From: Aporrectodea caliginosa
Taxonomy: Eukaryota; Annelida; Clitellata; Crassiclitellata; Lumbricidae
Reading direction: 5' to 3'
Length of the DNA: 64,000 nt
Assembly: GCA_020284085.1 (NCBI GenBank)
Contig: JACEVL010000206.1
Location: forward strand, 728,501 to 792,500
In this document: one piece after another, positions 25,466-37,520 of the stretch
Position numbering within the stretch: the stretch's first letter is position 1
How the letters are laid out: every line of letters begins with the position of its first letter
Program-made: the position numbers and the translations under genes
The notes under the pieces: model-generated
Database searches by the model: none
Seen by the model: only the letters and a program-made list of their open reading frames with translations
Told to the model about the DNA's origin: nothing

Positions 25466-27460
25466 GATTTTAATGAAAATGAAAAGTTAATTGTGCAAAT
25501 AAATGCTGATTGATTTGCATAGAATGGGATTAACCAAATGGTTGACAGTTCAATTATGTGTGAGACGTCTGCTTTGTTTGTGCCCTCTGTAAACTCAGCT
25601 CTGAGGCTAAGAAGATCTTGAGGACTGGTCACCTAGCACTTAACACCCATTACTGCTTCTTGGGGTTAGCCTAGGGAACTGCTCTTCTCTGTCAATAAAA
25701 ATTAATGCTTAGGATAAAGATGTTTTATGATTTTAGTAATTGATAATAACAAAAGGACCATCATTAGTATGGACTAATTATTAGTGTGAACTAATTAGTG
25801 TGAACTAATTAATTTGGGGTTAAGTAGTTGCTTTGCATTGATCATTGTAGTGCACTGTTGGTTGGTGTGTTGGCTTGCGTGTTGGCTTGCATGCTGTGGA
25901 TCTCAATGTCCCTTCATTCCAGCTTAACGGCCTTTGTAATTAATTATGCAATCGTAATTATTATGCAGATTTATGATGACGTGCAGGCTGTCTGGCACCG
26001 ACGCCCATCTCGTTGCCATGACAACAGTGCCAGATGCACACCAGACGTGTGTGTGTGTGTGTGGTTGTGTGTGTGTGTGTGGTTGTGTGTATGTGTATGG
26101 TTGTGTATGTGTATGTGTGTATGTCTGTGTATGGTTGTGTGTCTGTGTGTGGTTGTGTAGATGTGTGTGTCTTCTTGGCTAAGGATACCTCTCAGACAGT
26201 TCTTGTTTAAGTCTTATTGAATGTTTTGTATGGATATTAGTATCAATAATAATTAATAATAATAATATGATTTATATGATGCTGTAGCACGTTCAAAGCA
26301 GAAGAAAAGGGCATTTGTACAGGAGTGTAAGCACCTTTATTCCTAGAATACCTTTGTAGAACCCATCAAAAAGTAGTTTGTCTGAGTGGTGGTTAAGTAC
26401 CCGGTATGTTTACACAGGGCCATCAAAAACACGGGAAAGTTTTTCCCCCCCTAGTGAAATGGATTTTGACTCAACTGTTAACGTTTGCAATGTATTTGTT
26501 TAACTATAACTATTTTTCAACTAAAATAAAACAGTTTACACAAGAACTTCCTTAAAATGCTGTGTTGGGTTTACACCAGAATTTCCTTAAAGAGCTGTCG
26601 GGACTATAACGAGGAGCAACTTATGACAAGGTTCGCTTACAATGACGTTCTCGAAATGTGGGATCCATGTACCTGATTGTGTTACTTGAGAATTCGTGTT
26701 ATGGTAAGAGTGCTTATGAAGAGGTTCTGGTGTTTTCATGACTATATGATGCGACTGACTATTTTGCGCCTTTTAAAGAACTCTCAGTACGGCTGAAGAT
26801 TGGCTGAAGGGTAAGTTAGGTGCTTTTGAGTGGTTGAACAGTTTTATGGGTAAGTAAGGAAGCGGTCTTGGTTTTTGCATCTCGCATTGCTATTTCATGC
26901 TGATTCCAGGATCCTGGTCAAAAGCAATACATTAGGCTTAATGATGATGGCTTGTTTAGAACTTTCTTGCTTACTGTATGTTGGTTGTTAGCTACCGCGC
27001 CCCAAACGATAGTCCCAATGTTTTCGACCAACTTCCAAAACTGACGCTCAGAATGGAGGATAGTTGAAATGTATTTTTGAAATGATATGATCTGTGTAAG
27101 AATATAAGATGTTGTAATTACCTTTTAAAGTAGAGTCTTGTGCTTACACAGTGTATGAATTGAAAATAGCTTCTTGGCCATTATTTCTTCTGAAGAATTT
27201 ACAAAAGGAGAAGCTTTGCTAAGTTTGTTTTTAAAATGCAGCGATTACGGCCAGAAGACTTGTTTTTCACTGGTAACGGAACAGTGGACGTTTCAAGATC
27301 ATATACTGGATTATTGGCTCGACCGAAGTTTGTCATAATATTTTCCATTGGTTCATGTTTTCCTCTGCCATAAATGCAGATAAATAAAGCCATAAAGTAA
27401 ACAATGTTCGGTACCTTGAAGAGTATCCATGTAACCTAGCGAGTCTGTGACAGTCGTGGC
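25466..27460 (+). other. intergenic, no gene seen
   Basis: Includes a 3' fragment of a SINE E-like body at about 25595-25690 (gaggactggtcacc, acccattactgcttc, gggaactgctctt), a GT-rich microsatellite at 26046-26170, and otherwise unique AT-rich sequence without convincing exons. Confidence 0.6.
26046..26170 (+). repeat. GT-rich microsatellite
   Basis: tgtgtgtgtggttgtgtgta variants. Cys/Val-rich frames are artefacts. Confidence 0.9.
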
Positions 27461-27469
27461 TGTAAGGGC

Positions 27470-27770
27470 TGTGAAACTAAAATCCTTATATAATGTTAAT
27501 AATAATGATAATAAAATGATAATAATAATAGTAATAGTAATAACAATAATAGCCCTAATAATTATAGTAATAATTATTGTAATTGTATTGTATTTACAAA
27601 TTTATAAAGCGCCTCTCACAGTGAACACCAATCAGAGGCGCTCCCAGTGCGAAAGACCCCGAGCGAAAAGAGTGGTCTTAAGACAGCGAAAGGAAGCTCA
27701 TGGACCACTGGTTATTATAAAAATTATAATAACAGTGGGCCCTAGTTATAACAATAGTAGAAGTTACAAT
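27470..27770 (-). repeat. AT-rich (AATA)n and an inverted SINE/LINE tail variant
   Basis: 27585-27720: gtattgtatttacaaattta, taaagcgcctctcacag and aatcagaggcgctcccagt, related to the tails at 32945 and 36124. Confidence 0.65.
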
Positions 27771-27884
27771 CTATTTTTGCAGACAAGGCCTGTTGTTGAA
27801 ATGTCTTAACGAGTCGATAATGGTGCCTTCACCAACGGAAAGAGTGCCTTTTCTTTCAGTTAAACCTTTCTACAGCTGCCCTTA

Positions 27885-27985
27885 GATGAGACCTATGGGA
27901 ATATGGGTCCTGTGGATTCCATATGGGAATATGGGTCACGTATGGGCATGCTGGTAGGAACATGTTGCCTTACGGCTTTTGCAAA
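27885..27985 (+). repeat. dispersed repeat G, second copy
   Basis: Matches 12045-12145 around ccatatgggaatatgggt and gggcatgctgg. Confidence 0.6.
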
Positions 27986-28265
27986 AAACTACAATCTTGA
28001 ATCTCGCAGAACTTTATTTCTCTAAGCCTCTTGACTATTTTTGTAAATTATTATTAACTAATCCTTTTGTCGGCTTGATTCGTTTGGGGCCAGCGTTGTA
28101 ACATTTTCGTTCTGTTTTTGGTTGAAGTCGAGTAATTCTTTGTGATGGAGAAGACTGGTGGGTTTGTGATTTCTACTGGGAAACATTGTGCTGTAATTAA
28201 ACAAGATATGTTTTCAGTCGTGGTTCTTGGTGTTTATTAGTGTAATCGTAAACTCATATTTCCAG

Positions 28266-28332
28266 GAGAGAGAGAGAGAGAGGGGGAGAGAGAGAGAGAG
28301 AGAGACAGACAGAGAGAGAGAGAGAGAGAGCG
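28266..28332 (+). repeat. (GA)n microsatellite
   Basis: gagagaga with a gggga and a gacagac interruption. Confidence 0.95.
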
Positions 28333-28502
28333 CAGGGCACCAGTTTATTCAAGAGCGCTACGTCAAGTCAGTGGGGTTGTCCCTCCGCCAACATGCCACT
28401 ACCCTACCTGTGGCAGTGCCAGTCCCAAGCATGGAGAAAGGAGAAGGGCGACGCAAATCATCTTTGTTATGACACAGTGTCGTTAAACAGCAACTAACCA
28501 AC
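28333..28502 (+). repeat. dispersed repeat F, longest copy
   Basis: gcagggcaccagtttattca, tacctgtggcagtgccagtc, gagaaaggagaagggcgacg, tctttgttatgacacagtgt and cgttaaacagcaactaacc. Shorter copies are at 29935 (plus) and 60452 (minus), and a 5' fragment is at 43840. 28503-29437 shows no gene. Confidence 0.75.
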
Positions 28503-29445
28503 AACGGACCCATATAAAGCTCCCCATCTAACGCCTATAGAAATGTTCGCAAGACGAGAGCTGTCCATTGGATCATTGGAGGTCCGCGTCTGGTTTCCAA
28601 ACACAAAAGTGAGGAGGCAGACCAGTTGAGATTTGTCTTTAGCACAAATGGTAGTTGGTTCTTGCCGTCATTGAAACATTAAAAGCACTCGATAGAAAGA
28701 GTTTTATTTTACAGAAGTATCCAACGCTGAAAAATAGACCTCATTAACATACGCACACAATTAATTTATTATAGGCCTACCGACCGGTCTAGCACTGCCG
28801 TTGAAAATAACGTTCTCGGTTAGCGAACAACAAGTCAAGAAAATATAGTTTTACATCACAGAAGTTGTAGAAAATAACGACTTTCTACGATCCACAACTA
28901 GTCTGAGGATTTCCCAAAATGTGAAACATTCCGGATAAAGCATTCTCTGAACTACCAATGAAATAGAAAGATACTTTCTTTCAAAATTGGATTTAAAAAA
29001 TCACTACCTAAGGGCTTAATCTTCAATTATACAACCATAAAACACATTTCTTCCAACAAACAAAGAGCACAAGAATTTTCAGTAGCTGCAAAACGAACAA
29101 AGTGACAACCGAACATTAGGAGGAAAAATTAGGAGTTAATGACTGGTAATGTAACTGGTGGCATGCAAAGTAACATCATAATGTCCAGTAAATTTAATGG
29201 CCTGTAATTACATGATCAATAAAATTCTCTAAATGTTATAATGTACTAAACTCGTGGATAAGCAACACAAAACTGACAAGTTTTCAGTTGAGCATGAAAT
29301 GACACAAAAGACCAAACAGATACAGAGAGAGAATTCCAAAATATCAGGTCAAGCAACTGATAAAGATCGTTCAGCCAGTACAGTTCTAACTTTGGCACGA
29401 CAAATGATAGACAACCCGAAGATCTTGTTGAATATTGAAGAGACT

Positions 29446-29696
29446 CAGTGCTTTTTTTCAGCCGGAGCGTTCCGGGACCTTTTTCAGCTATTAAAAAATA
29501 ATTTAATTAATTTAAATTTTTAATTAAAAATTATTTAAAATTAGTTAGATCCTTTTATTTAATTTCAGTGCTTTCAGTGTTTATTGATATTGATATAGGC
29601 TAATATGAAATAGAAATATTGGCATAAAATATACCCCTATTATTGTTCTGAATTTGTTGAGTTCCGGAACCATTTTTTATAATTTAAAAAGCACTG
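29446..29696 (+). mobile_element. hAT-like MITE, copy 2
   Basis: It begins CAGTGCTTTTT and ends AAAAAGCACTG (11-bp terminal inverted repeats). The flanking 8 bp are aagagact (29438-29445) and aagaggct (29697-29704), one mismatch. The body matches 15115-15359 inverted. The plus-strand frame that starts near 29254 and runs into it is not supported as a gene. Confidence 0.82.
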
Positions 29697-29934
29697 AAGA
29701 GGCTGATCACTAAGGACTGATTTTACATGCTGTGGTTGGCCCAAGTTCAATTTTCAACAAACTATCAGCCCAAATTTGACAGAGAACCTCTACTGAATAG
29801 GAAGCCAATGCAGCAATCTAAGTACAGATGTTACATTCCACATTATACCAGAATCCATGTTATACTGGAATGCACCATACGAATGTTCCACTGTACTTTA
29901 TACCCATACTTTCATTCAGCCATACTTCACAAAA

Positions 29935-30048
29935 CTCCGCCACTGCTCGTACTCTGACAGTGCCAGTCCGAAGCCAGGAGAAAGGAGGAGGGCGACGCTA
30001 AACATCTTTGTTATGACATATTGTCGTTAAACAGTAACTAACCAAATC
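29935..30048 (+). repeat. dispersed repeat F, 3' part
   Basis: gctcgtactctgacagtgcc, gagaaaggaggagggcgacg, tctttgttatgacatattgt, cgttaaacagtaactaacca. Confidence 0.75.
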
Positions 30049-30214
30049 ATACTTGACAGTTTTACACCTGTAAATGTATTGGCCAGTAAGGCACGTTTAA
30101 AAGCTGCTGACATGGCAGCATTTTACAACACGATAGCGTAAAGTGGCAGTGAGCAAGCAGTTGGCTCAGACCATAGAACCAGACCATATAAAGCACCAGT
30201 GTGACAGGACAAGA

Positions 30215-30415
30215 TTTAGTCCTCATAGACCAGATTTAGTCCTTAAAGACCATATTTAGTCCTTAAAGACCAAATTTAGTCCTCAAAGACCAGATTTAGT
30301 CCTCAAAGACAAGATATAGTCCTGAAAGACCAAATTAGTCCTTAAAACCCAAATTTAGTCGTCATAGACCAAATTTAGTCCTCAAAAACAAATTTAGTCC
30401 TCAAACTGAAAACGT
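30215..30415 (+). repeat. minisatellite AGACCAGATTTAGTCCTCAA
   Basis: About eight degenerate units of 20-25 bp. Confidence 0.88.
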
Positions 30416-31117
30416 TATGAAAACCATACCGATTAACTCTAACAGAATAAAAATTCAACAGACAAATTTATTATCTCCCATTTATATAGTTCCACTATGT
30501 TGACGACAATATGCAACTGAGCAGTAAGTATGTAAGTATTGGGACATTTACCTAGAGTAGTCAATTTAATTTGTCTGATTATGAGTTTGTTGGCTTCACG
30601 AAGAAATAACACACCAGGTAACAATAATCACAAATAACAACAACAGCAGCAGCAACAACAATAATAATAATAATAATCAAATAATAATAACAATGACTAA
30701 AAAAATGATAAAAATCCAATTCATTTAGCTCCAGAGCATAGCTAATGCTGAAGAATAGGTTGTTGCACATTAATCAAGAATTTCAGTGACAGTTGTTTGA
30801 CCGCTTAGAATTGGTCAATTCACCTCACATTCAAAGGTAACATCAAGATTTCCAACTGTAGTCGCACATTACCAGCCAGCCAGATACCACTGAATCACAA
30901 ATGGTATGTAAAGAAGTGAGGTAATTGCCAACACCACTTACCATTCGGACACACATTACCAGTCGGCCAGATACCACTCCGGCACAAATGGTACACGAAG
31001 AGGTAAGGTAACTGCCAAAACCAGTTACCACGCACGAGGCGAAAACAGTTACAAGGTTCGTGAGCAAATGACACATAGGATATGTTTCAACAATGCACAC
31101 AACACACCAACATTTAC
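30416..31117 (+). other. intergenic; short AAC/AAT microsatellite and a local repeat
   Basis: aacaacaacagcagcagcaac and (aataat)n at 30630-30710. A duplicated block occurs at 30865-30950 and 30955-31030 (attaccagccagccagatac versus attaccagtcggccagatac). No gene seen. Confidence 0.6.
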
Positions 31118-31335
31118 ATTACACGTAACACATTTCAGCTGAGATTTACATTACATGTAACCCATTTCAGCTTAGATTTACATTACACGTAACTCATTTA
31201 AGCTGAGATTCACATTACATGTAACCCATTCCAGCCGAGATTTACATTACACGTAACATATTTCAGTTGAGATTTATATTACATGTAACCCATTTCAGCC
31301 GAAATTTACACTACCCATAGCACACTTCAGCTGAG
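31118..31335 (+). repeat. minisatellite, 32-bp unit
   Basis: tttacattacacgtaacaca followed by tttcagctgaga, about seven degenerate copies. Confidence 0.9.
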
Positions 31336-31837
31336 ATTACACTACATTACGTTACAGCCAACAACCAGCAGTTCTGTCCCGTTTTACTCCGATTTTCCAA
31401 TAATATTCCTATCAATCTGCAATCTATTCATCTCTTCCTGTTTATTTTCTTTACATTTTTCTCTGGTTTTCTATTACTCTCTCTAGCAGGACAATTCATT
31501 TTATATATACAAAATATAAAACGGTTTGAAATGTACGTACGTGTGGCGGCGGCAGCGCTATCTGGCCAATAATATAAGAACATTCTTCGTTATTGCTATC
31601 ATGGCCCGTACTTAACCAGGGAGGGAGGGAGGGAATCTACTTAATCGTCGCTGTCAGGTTCGGGGGGTATGTCTCAGGGGGGGGTACACCTCTGAGGAGT
31701 TTTAATTATAAAATTGGCTCAATATAAATGTGTACTAATGATTACGATGACAAGCTTGCTAATGAACAGATTGTTTGTTCTCGTTACTGATGCTGTGAGT
31801 TGTTGCTGGCGTTTGTACTCGTCGGAGTTCATTTAGT

Positions 31838-32100
31838 GCACGATGGTCTAGTGGTTAGACTGCTGGCCTGTCAACCAAGAGGTCGGAGGTTCAAATCCTC
31901 TGCACCCATAGCCAACTCAGCTGTAATTAATACAATGACCGAAGCTGTCAGTGATATGTTGAGACGCCGAGGGAGAGGACTGGCCACCCGCCTTCGTTCA
32001 TATGCCGAGGCTGAGAAAAACGGTAATGCTTCATACCCATGGCTGTCTCTATGGGACAGCTCAAGGGACTGCTCTTCTTCTTCTTCTTCTCCATTCAGTA
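31838..32100 (+). repeat. tRNA-derived SINE, family E
   Basis: gatggtctagtggttagact, ggtcggaggttcaaatcctc, gccaactcagctgtaattaa, gagaggactggccacccgcc, acccatggctgtctc, ending in a (ttc)n run. The plus-strand frame across it is an artefact. Confidence 0.87.
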
Positions 32101-32830
32101 CTGAAGCTCCCTTACCCCAACTGTCTTTCCAGCTAGCCCCACGAATCTACCCTAGTTTACAAATAAGGTCATCCTGTATGAACCCATCAGAAAGTCATAG
32201 TTAAAAAGAACTATTACATTCAAACACCCACACATACATATTATAGTTAGTAGTTACACATACCAGCACAAACATACTATAACATAAACACAAACAATGC
32301 TACCCACATCCAGACACATCCGGCAAATGCCAACCCTCTAATGACCCACATTTTCCAGGAAGGGCTGCATCAAGCCGAGGGTTAAGACCGGTTTGTCCAT
32401 CGAACGCTTGCATTAACAACAGAGGGTTTTGAAGGCTCACTGCAACATCAAGTCCCATGGGGGCAATACTGCGTCAAACCCCAAGGGATATAGGTACAGC
32501 TCTAACGGTCACATAACATAAGTACGTAAACAAATACATCTGTTAACACATGTCTATCACCTGGGCGGGGGGGAAGTCGTGGGCAAGGGTGGGCAAGAAA
32601 GGCTTGAGGTAAAGGCAATACAGATGCCCCCACCGATGCCATCAGCCAGAAAACTGTTGCAAACAGTTTCCTCCCCATTCTCACAGAACAGGGTACACTC
32701 CCAAAACGCAAATAAATCGAGAAATGGGAAAGACACATCTTTTAGCACCACAACATTATCAATATTATCAGAAGTGAAAACAAATAGGTAACATATCTGT
32801 TTCAGCACCTCTGTGAAGAAAACTCCTCAT
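32101..32830 (+). other. intergenic, no gene seen
   Basis: Mixed sequence. Short open frames on both strands near 32550-32800 show no recognised motif and no splice context. Confidence 0.5.
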
Positions 32831-32831
32831 A

Positions 32832-33262
32832 AGTGTGGCCGATTGGTTAGAGCGCTCGCATTGTAACGCTGAGAGCACGGGTTCGACTCTCGCTCGAGGC
32901 AGATACTCACTCAATTATTGCTCAATGCCATCTATGTTCTGTCGTATTGTATTGTATTGTGTCTAAAGATTTATATAGCGCCTCTCTCAGAATAACTATT
33001 CAGAAGCGCTCTCAGCAAGAAAACCCCGGGGGGAAAGAAACGTCTTTAAAGAACGAGATACCAAAGAGGAAAAACTAGTCATTAGTTTAGCCCTTAATGA
33101 GGGGGAAAGTCATTCCAAGTATGGTCGTGTGTGCACTTCTGAACTTTGGAAGGACAGCAACATCACAATAAGTTTGTATAGTATTGTACTGTGTAGGGAC
33201 CTTTGAGCAAGTCCTTCACTCGCAATTGCTCAGCGCCATCGAAGTTCTGTCGTATGGTCATG
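32832..33262 (+). repeat. SINE family A fragments flanking an inverted tail element
   Basis: 32832-32945 is a SINE A head (ggccgattggttagagcgct; cacgggttcgactctcgc). 32945-33165 is a tail element (atttatatagcgcctctctc, agaagcgctctcagc, gaaacgtctttaaagaa) nearly identical to 36124-36290. 33180-33262 is a SINE A body (tgtgtagggacctttgagca; ttgctcagcgccatcgaag). Confidence 0.72.
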
Positions 33263-33489
33263 TTTGCACTTCGTAACTTTGACAATATCCAATAACACAA
33301 CACTAACAAGAAAACAAGTTGAAAGAAACGATAGAAATCACAATTGAATATGCAGCAGTTAGTTGTTCCTTGCATGACACACGAAGCGCAGTAAACACCG
33401 GCCACAGAAATTGAATCAATCGCAACTACTTTCTGAGACGTAACCTACAGCAGGTATCAATCATATGCGTAGAAATAAAGCACAATCAG

Positions 33490-33790
33490 TGTGACCCAGA
33501 CATCACTACGGCCTATAGTCAGATACTAGAGTGACCTACGGCCAAATACTAGTGTACCTATAGCCAGCCACTAATGTGGCCCATAGATACCAATCTAGAT
33601 AGCAATGTTGCCTGAAGTCAGATACTAATGTGGCCTGATGCCAGATACTAATGTGGTCTACAGCCAGATACTATAGTGACCTACAGTCAGATACTAGAGT
33701 GACCTACAGCCAGACACTAATGTGGCCTGAAGCCAAATACTAACATTGTGGTCCACAGTCAGATATTAATAAGGCCAGAGGATAAAGTAA
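33490..33790 (+). repeat. minisatellite CTACAGCCAGATACTAATGTGGC
   Basis: About eleven degenerate units of 22-26 bp. Confidence 0.88.
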
Positions 33791-33929
33791 TTAGACAAGA
33801 AAATATTAAAATTTACCTCCACAAAATAGCTCAGAAAAACTTGGCAGCTTCAAGTCACAACATCTCAATGTTTGTGTTAGCACCTTTGCCATATATATTC
33901 TAGAGGGGCTAAATAAATGTTCACATACA

Positions 33930-33975
33930 AGCACATACATACATACATACATACAGACATACATACATACCCTAC
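33930..33975 (+). repeat. (CATA)n microsatellite
   Basis: acatacatacatacatac; a second block lies at 34490-34550. Confidence 0.9.
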
Positions 33976-34007
33976 ATATATTCATGCAGACATACGTATA
34001 AAAATAT

Positions 34008-34483
34008 TAGGACTGCGGAAGTAATGATTAATTAATCAATTAATTGTAATTAATTTTAACGACTAAATTTATTTTTAACGATTAATCGAAGCCCGCTTGT
34101 TATAGTTGATAAGGTGACCCAGTATTATAGCCCTTGTGATTATATTGTCAATAAAATATGTTGCTCACTAGAACCTAGTGCTCAGCATTAACATGCTGGT
34201 TTGTTTAAGTAATTGGTTGAAGGAAGACAATTGAACTGAAAAACGTAAACAAGACTACTAATATGAATAGTAAGTAAGTAAGTAGGGCTTAAATAACTAG
34301 TAAGTAACAACTAACTAGCAATAAATGTTAGTAATACTATTAAAAAATAAGTAATGAATAATGTTAATTTTGCATTTGTCATTACTTATTGGGGAAATAC
34401 ACTTAATCAAAATTAACTATTAATTAATCGTTAATTATTAAATAGTTAACTAGTCAAAAAACTTTAATCGTTAACAGTCCTAA
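34008..34483. mobile_element. possible AT-rich MITE
   Basis: Ends are TAGGACTG and CAGTCCTA, with attaatcg/cgattaat-type sequence just inside both ends, and CATA microsatellites outside both ends. No clear target duplication. 476 bp, no ORF. Confidence 0.4.
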
Positions 34484-34559
34484 AATCCATACGTACATAC
34501 ATACATACATACATGCATGCATGCATACATACATACATGCATACATACACATGGCAGTG

Positions 34560-36120
34560 TGTCTGGTATTATTTTCACAAAAATAGGTCAACAAATGAAC
34601 AGATTCTTCAACACAGAAACAAGATGAAAAAACAGCTTTAAAGCCAAACAGTCATTTAAAAATCAGCAGACATTTCAAACAAAAAAACCAGCAGGTTACC
34701 ACCTACCACTAAAAACAGTGATGTTTAAAGACCCCATCTTAACATAAAATTTCACACCTGGTCTGTTTTGCTGTGCAGTCTTATGTACATATTTTCAACC
34801 TCAGATTGTTTCACACGTTTAACGTAAAGATTCGGTCAGAAGTTAACAAATCTCTTAAAATTTTGCAGTGCAGCATTTTCAAGCAATAAAACAACTCCAC
34901 ACAACTAACAACACATCTTGTTAAAATCTAACAGCAAATTCAAAATATAATATATTAAACGCTGAAGAAACACCAAGTGAAAAAATATCCAAACGCTATT
35001 TACAAAAGTACAACGGTATCTACAAAAAGTGCACCAGAAAAGTCCAGAATATCAGACATAACAGCCTGAACAACAGCAAATTCTAAAACAAGAATAAAAA
35101 TTGGCTGAATTATATTATTGACACGTTTCAATATCGTGTTGATTTTCCACAAGAGAAAAATGAGCAGTGATTGCTTCATGCGATGCAGGTTTAAGAAGAT
35201 GAGCGAAAGGCGCTCACATCACGAGCGAAAGGCGCTCATATCGGTGAACAACAGTTTTCCAACTGTTCGAAAATACAGAACAACTGTAATTATGGAGCAC
35301 ACTGGTCCCTAAACAGCCGAACTTAACTGGGAAAACAATAATCTTCGTTGAGCATTAGGAGAAAACCTTTGTGAGATTTCTACAGATGTTCACTATTCGT
35401 TTGAAAATTATTATCAACTATAAATCGTTAATTATTTTTCATTAATTGTCCAATTCACCTATTTATTAATTTATCAATATTATTAGTTATTATTACCGAT
35501 TAGCAACTTCTATTACACAGGGCATAAACCGATGGTGCACTAAACCCAACCAATCGTTTTCCATTTGCCAATATCGACACGGAGTTAAAACCTAGAGTGT
35601 GCTCGAAAGCATTCATGAAATCCAAGAAATCAGTCATAAACAGGATGCAAGGACTGCTTCGTGAGCGCTTGGAAATACTTTGATAGAGAGAAGGCCAAGC
35701 ATATGTGAAGCTCAGATACTGTGCCTCATGGACACAATTGTAATCGAACATTTATATAGCGCCCTTAGCAAGCAAAACAAGCTTATAATTATGATGTTAT
35801 ATATCACTGTATTAAACCAACGACTTTGAAATTTGTGAGCCAACTAAAGCCGGTCTTGTATTTCACCACTATTGTACAATTTTATTGCTAACTATTTAAA
35901 ATTATTATTACTGTATTACTTTTTGCGCATGGTAGCACCGATCCAATGCGATTTCAAACTAACTAGCAGTACAATGAAACTGGAAAATTTTAATTAGTGA
36001 CTCCTAGGGACAACAGTGTCTAATGCACAAGGCATCAACCGATGGCACACCAAAACCAAAGATATCATCAGGTCAATATCCACAATAAGAAAATCAGGCC
36101 ATTTTTATTATTATCATTAT
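34560..36120. other. intergenic; two minus-oriented LINE tails, no gene seen
   Basis: Minus copies of the second LINE tail lie at about 35503-35550 (caacttctattacacagggc) and 36000-36055 (cagtgtctaatgcacaaggc). A 22-bp direct repeat gagcgaaaggcgctcayatc lies at 35199-35242. Confidence 0.6.
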
Positions 36121-36123
36121 AGT

Positions 36124-36290
36124 ATTGTATTGTATTGTATCTAAAGATTTATATAGCGCCTCTCTCAGAATAACTATTCAGAAGCGCTCTCAGCACGAAA
36201 ACCTCGGGGGAAAAGAAACGTCTTTAAAGAATGAGAGACCAAAGAAGAAAAACTAGTCATTAGTTAGTCCTAGTCCTAGGAACAAAAAGA
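36124..36290 (+). repeat. inverted-tail element, second copy
   Basis: gtattgtattgtatctaaag, atttatatagcgcctctctc, agaagcgctctcagcacgaa, gaaacgtctttaaagaatg: near-identical to 32945-33075. Confidence 0.75.
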
Positions 36291-36849
36291 TCATTACTAA
36301 TACTATTATTTCATTATAATTATAATATTATTATTACTTTATTGTAATATATCATTATTATTAGCATTATTATAATAATAATATTATTATTGCTAGTATT
36401 AGTATTGTGATTATCATTATTATTATTAGTAGCAGTAGTACTAATATCACTATTTATACTGCAAAGTTGTAATGTCAAACAGGAACCAGGCGCAAATCTG
36501 AACTCTGGGTTGGTTGCATAAGACAACGGTTGTACAAGCTGTTGTCCACAAAACACTGTCACTAAACAACGCACGACTAAAAGTAGAAATGCAAAAAACA
36601 ACAACACTGCACAACTCACACGGATTATAAAATGTTGAGCTTCTTCGACCAAGGCAGGAAAACTCTGAATGCCGTCACACGACCCACTTCGTCAAAATAT
36701 ATAGACGTATGAGCCGGGTCATCTCTCTCTCTCTATGATGTATACAAAAGTCTAAAAATAGTTACGACGTCATGATGACACCGTATGCGACTTGTCCGTA
36801 TCGACAAGTCATGCTCCTATCAATGGAACCGATAGATACAAATCCTGTT

Positions 36850-37265
36850 CACAGCAGCAACAGCTAGTTATGGGCCCTAGCAGTAGCAACTGCTATCTAA
36901 AAGCCCTAGCAGTAGCAACTGCTATCTAAGAGGTCCTAGCAATAGCAACTGTTTATTACGGCCCTAGTTAGACACTTTTCTTTTTGTACTAAGTTGCGGT
37001 TTGTCAACCTAATGTTTCAATAAAGGAGTATAAATATAGTAATAGCAACTGCTATATATTTAAGGGCCCTAGCAGTAGAAAATGCTATTTAAGAGACCTA
37101 GCAATGCAACTGTCATATAAGGGCCCTTGTAGTAGCAACAACTACATAAGGGCCAAAGAAGTAGCAAATGCTACTTAAGGGCCCTAGCAGTAGCAAATTC
37201 TAACTAAGGGACCTGGCAAAAGCTACTGCTAAGGGCCCAATCCGGAACAACTGCTACACAGTGGC
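36850..37265 (+). repeat. minisatellite built on a palindrome, AGCAGTAGCAACTGCTA
   Basis: Units of 26-32 bp with gccctagcagtagcaactgc and tatctaag. A unique insert occurs at about 36968-37045. It lies 260 bp or more beyond the ELK stop codon, so it may be within that gene's 3'UTR. A minus-strand AATAAA reads at about 36951-36956. Confidence 0.85.
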
Positions 37266-37520
37266 CTTTGCAGAAGCCACGGCTACGTGTGGCACCCATC
37301 ACAAACAAATTCTTCAACAAACACGAACACACGCGGCTTTGCGCTTCGAGATTTTGTCAAATCACGACTCACGAACATTGCACCATATGGAACCAAAAAC
37401 AGTAGACCTCTGTTACTGAATCAGTTCGGTCGAGGGAACCAAACGAACCACCAACGCTGCGGAACAAAAGCGTCCGCAACCAGCAACTTTGGCCATCTGG
37501 TGTTCGGTTAGTAAATGAAA

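Noticed and set aside
25970..26060. Possible exon after tgacgtgcag
   Set aside because: An acceptor-like sequence is present but no frame is recognisable and no donor precedes the GT microsatellite.
29254..29523. An 89-codon plus-strand gene
   Set aside because: It runs into the hAT-like MITE, starts without context, and has no recognisable domain.
31800..32204. A 134-codon plus-strand gene
   Set aside because: It translates a family E SINE and its (TTC)n tail.
36320..36652. A 110-codon minus-strand membrane-like protein
   Set aside because: The hydrophobic part is not matched to any family I know, the rest is an AT-rich poly-Asn/Ile run, and there is no splice support.
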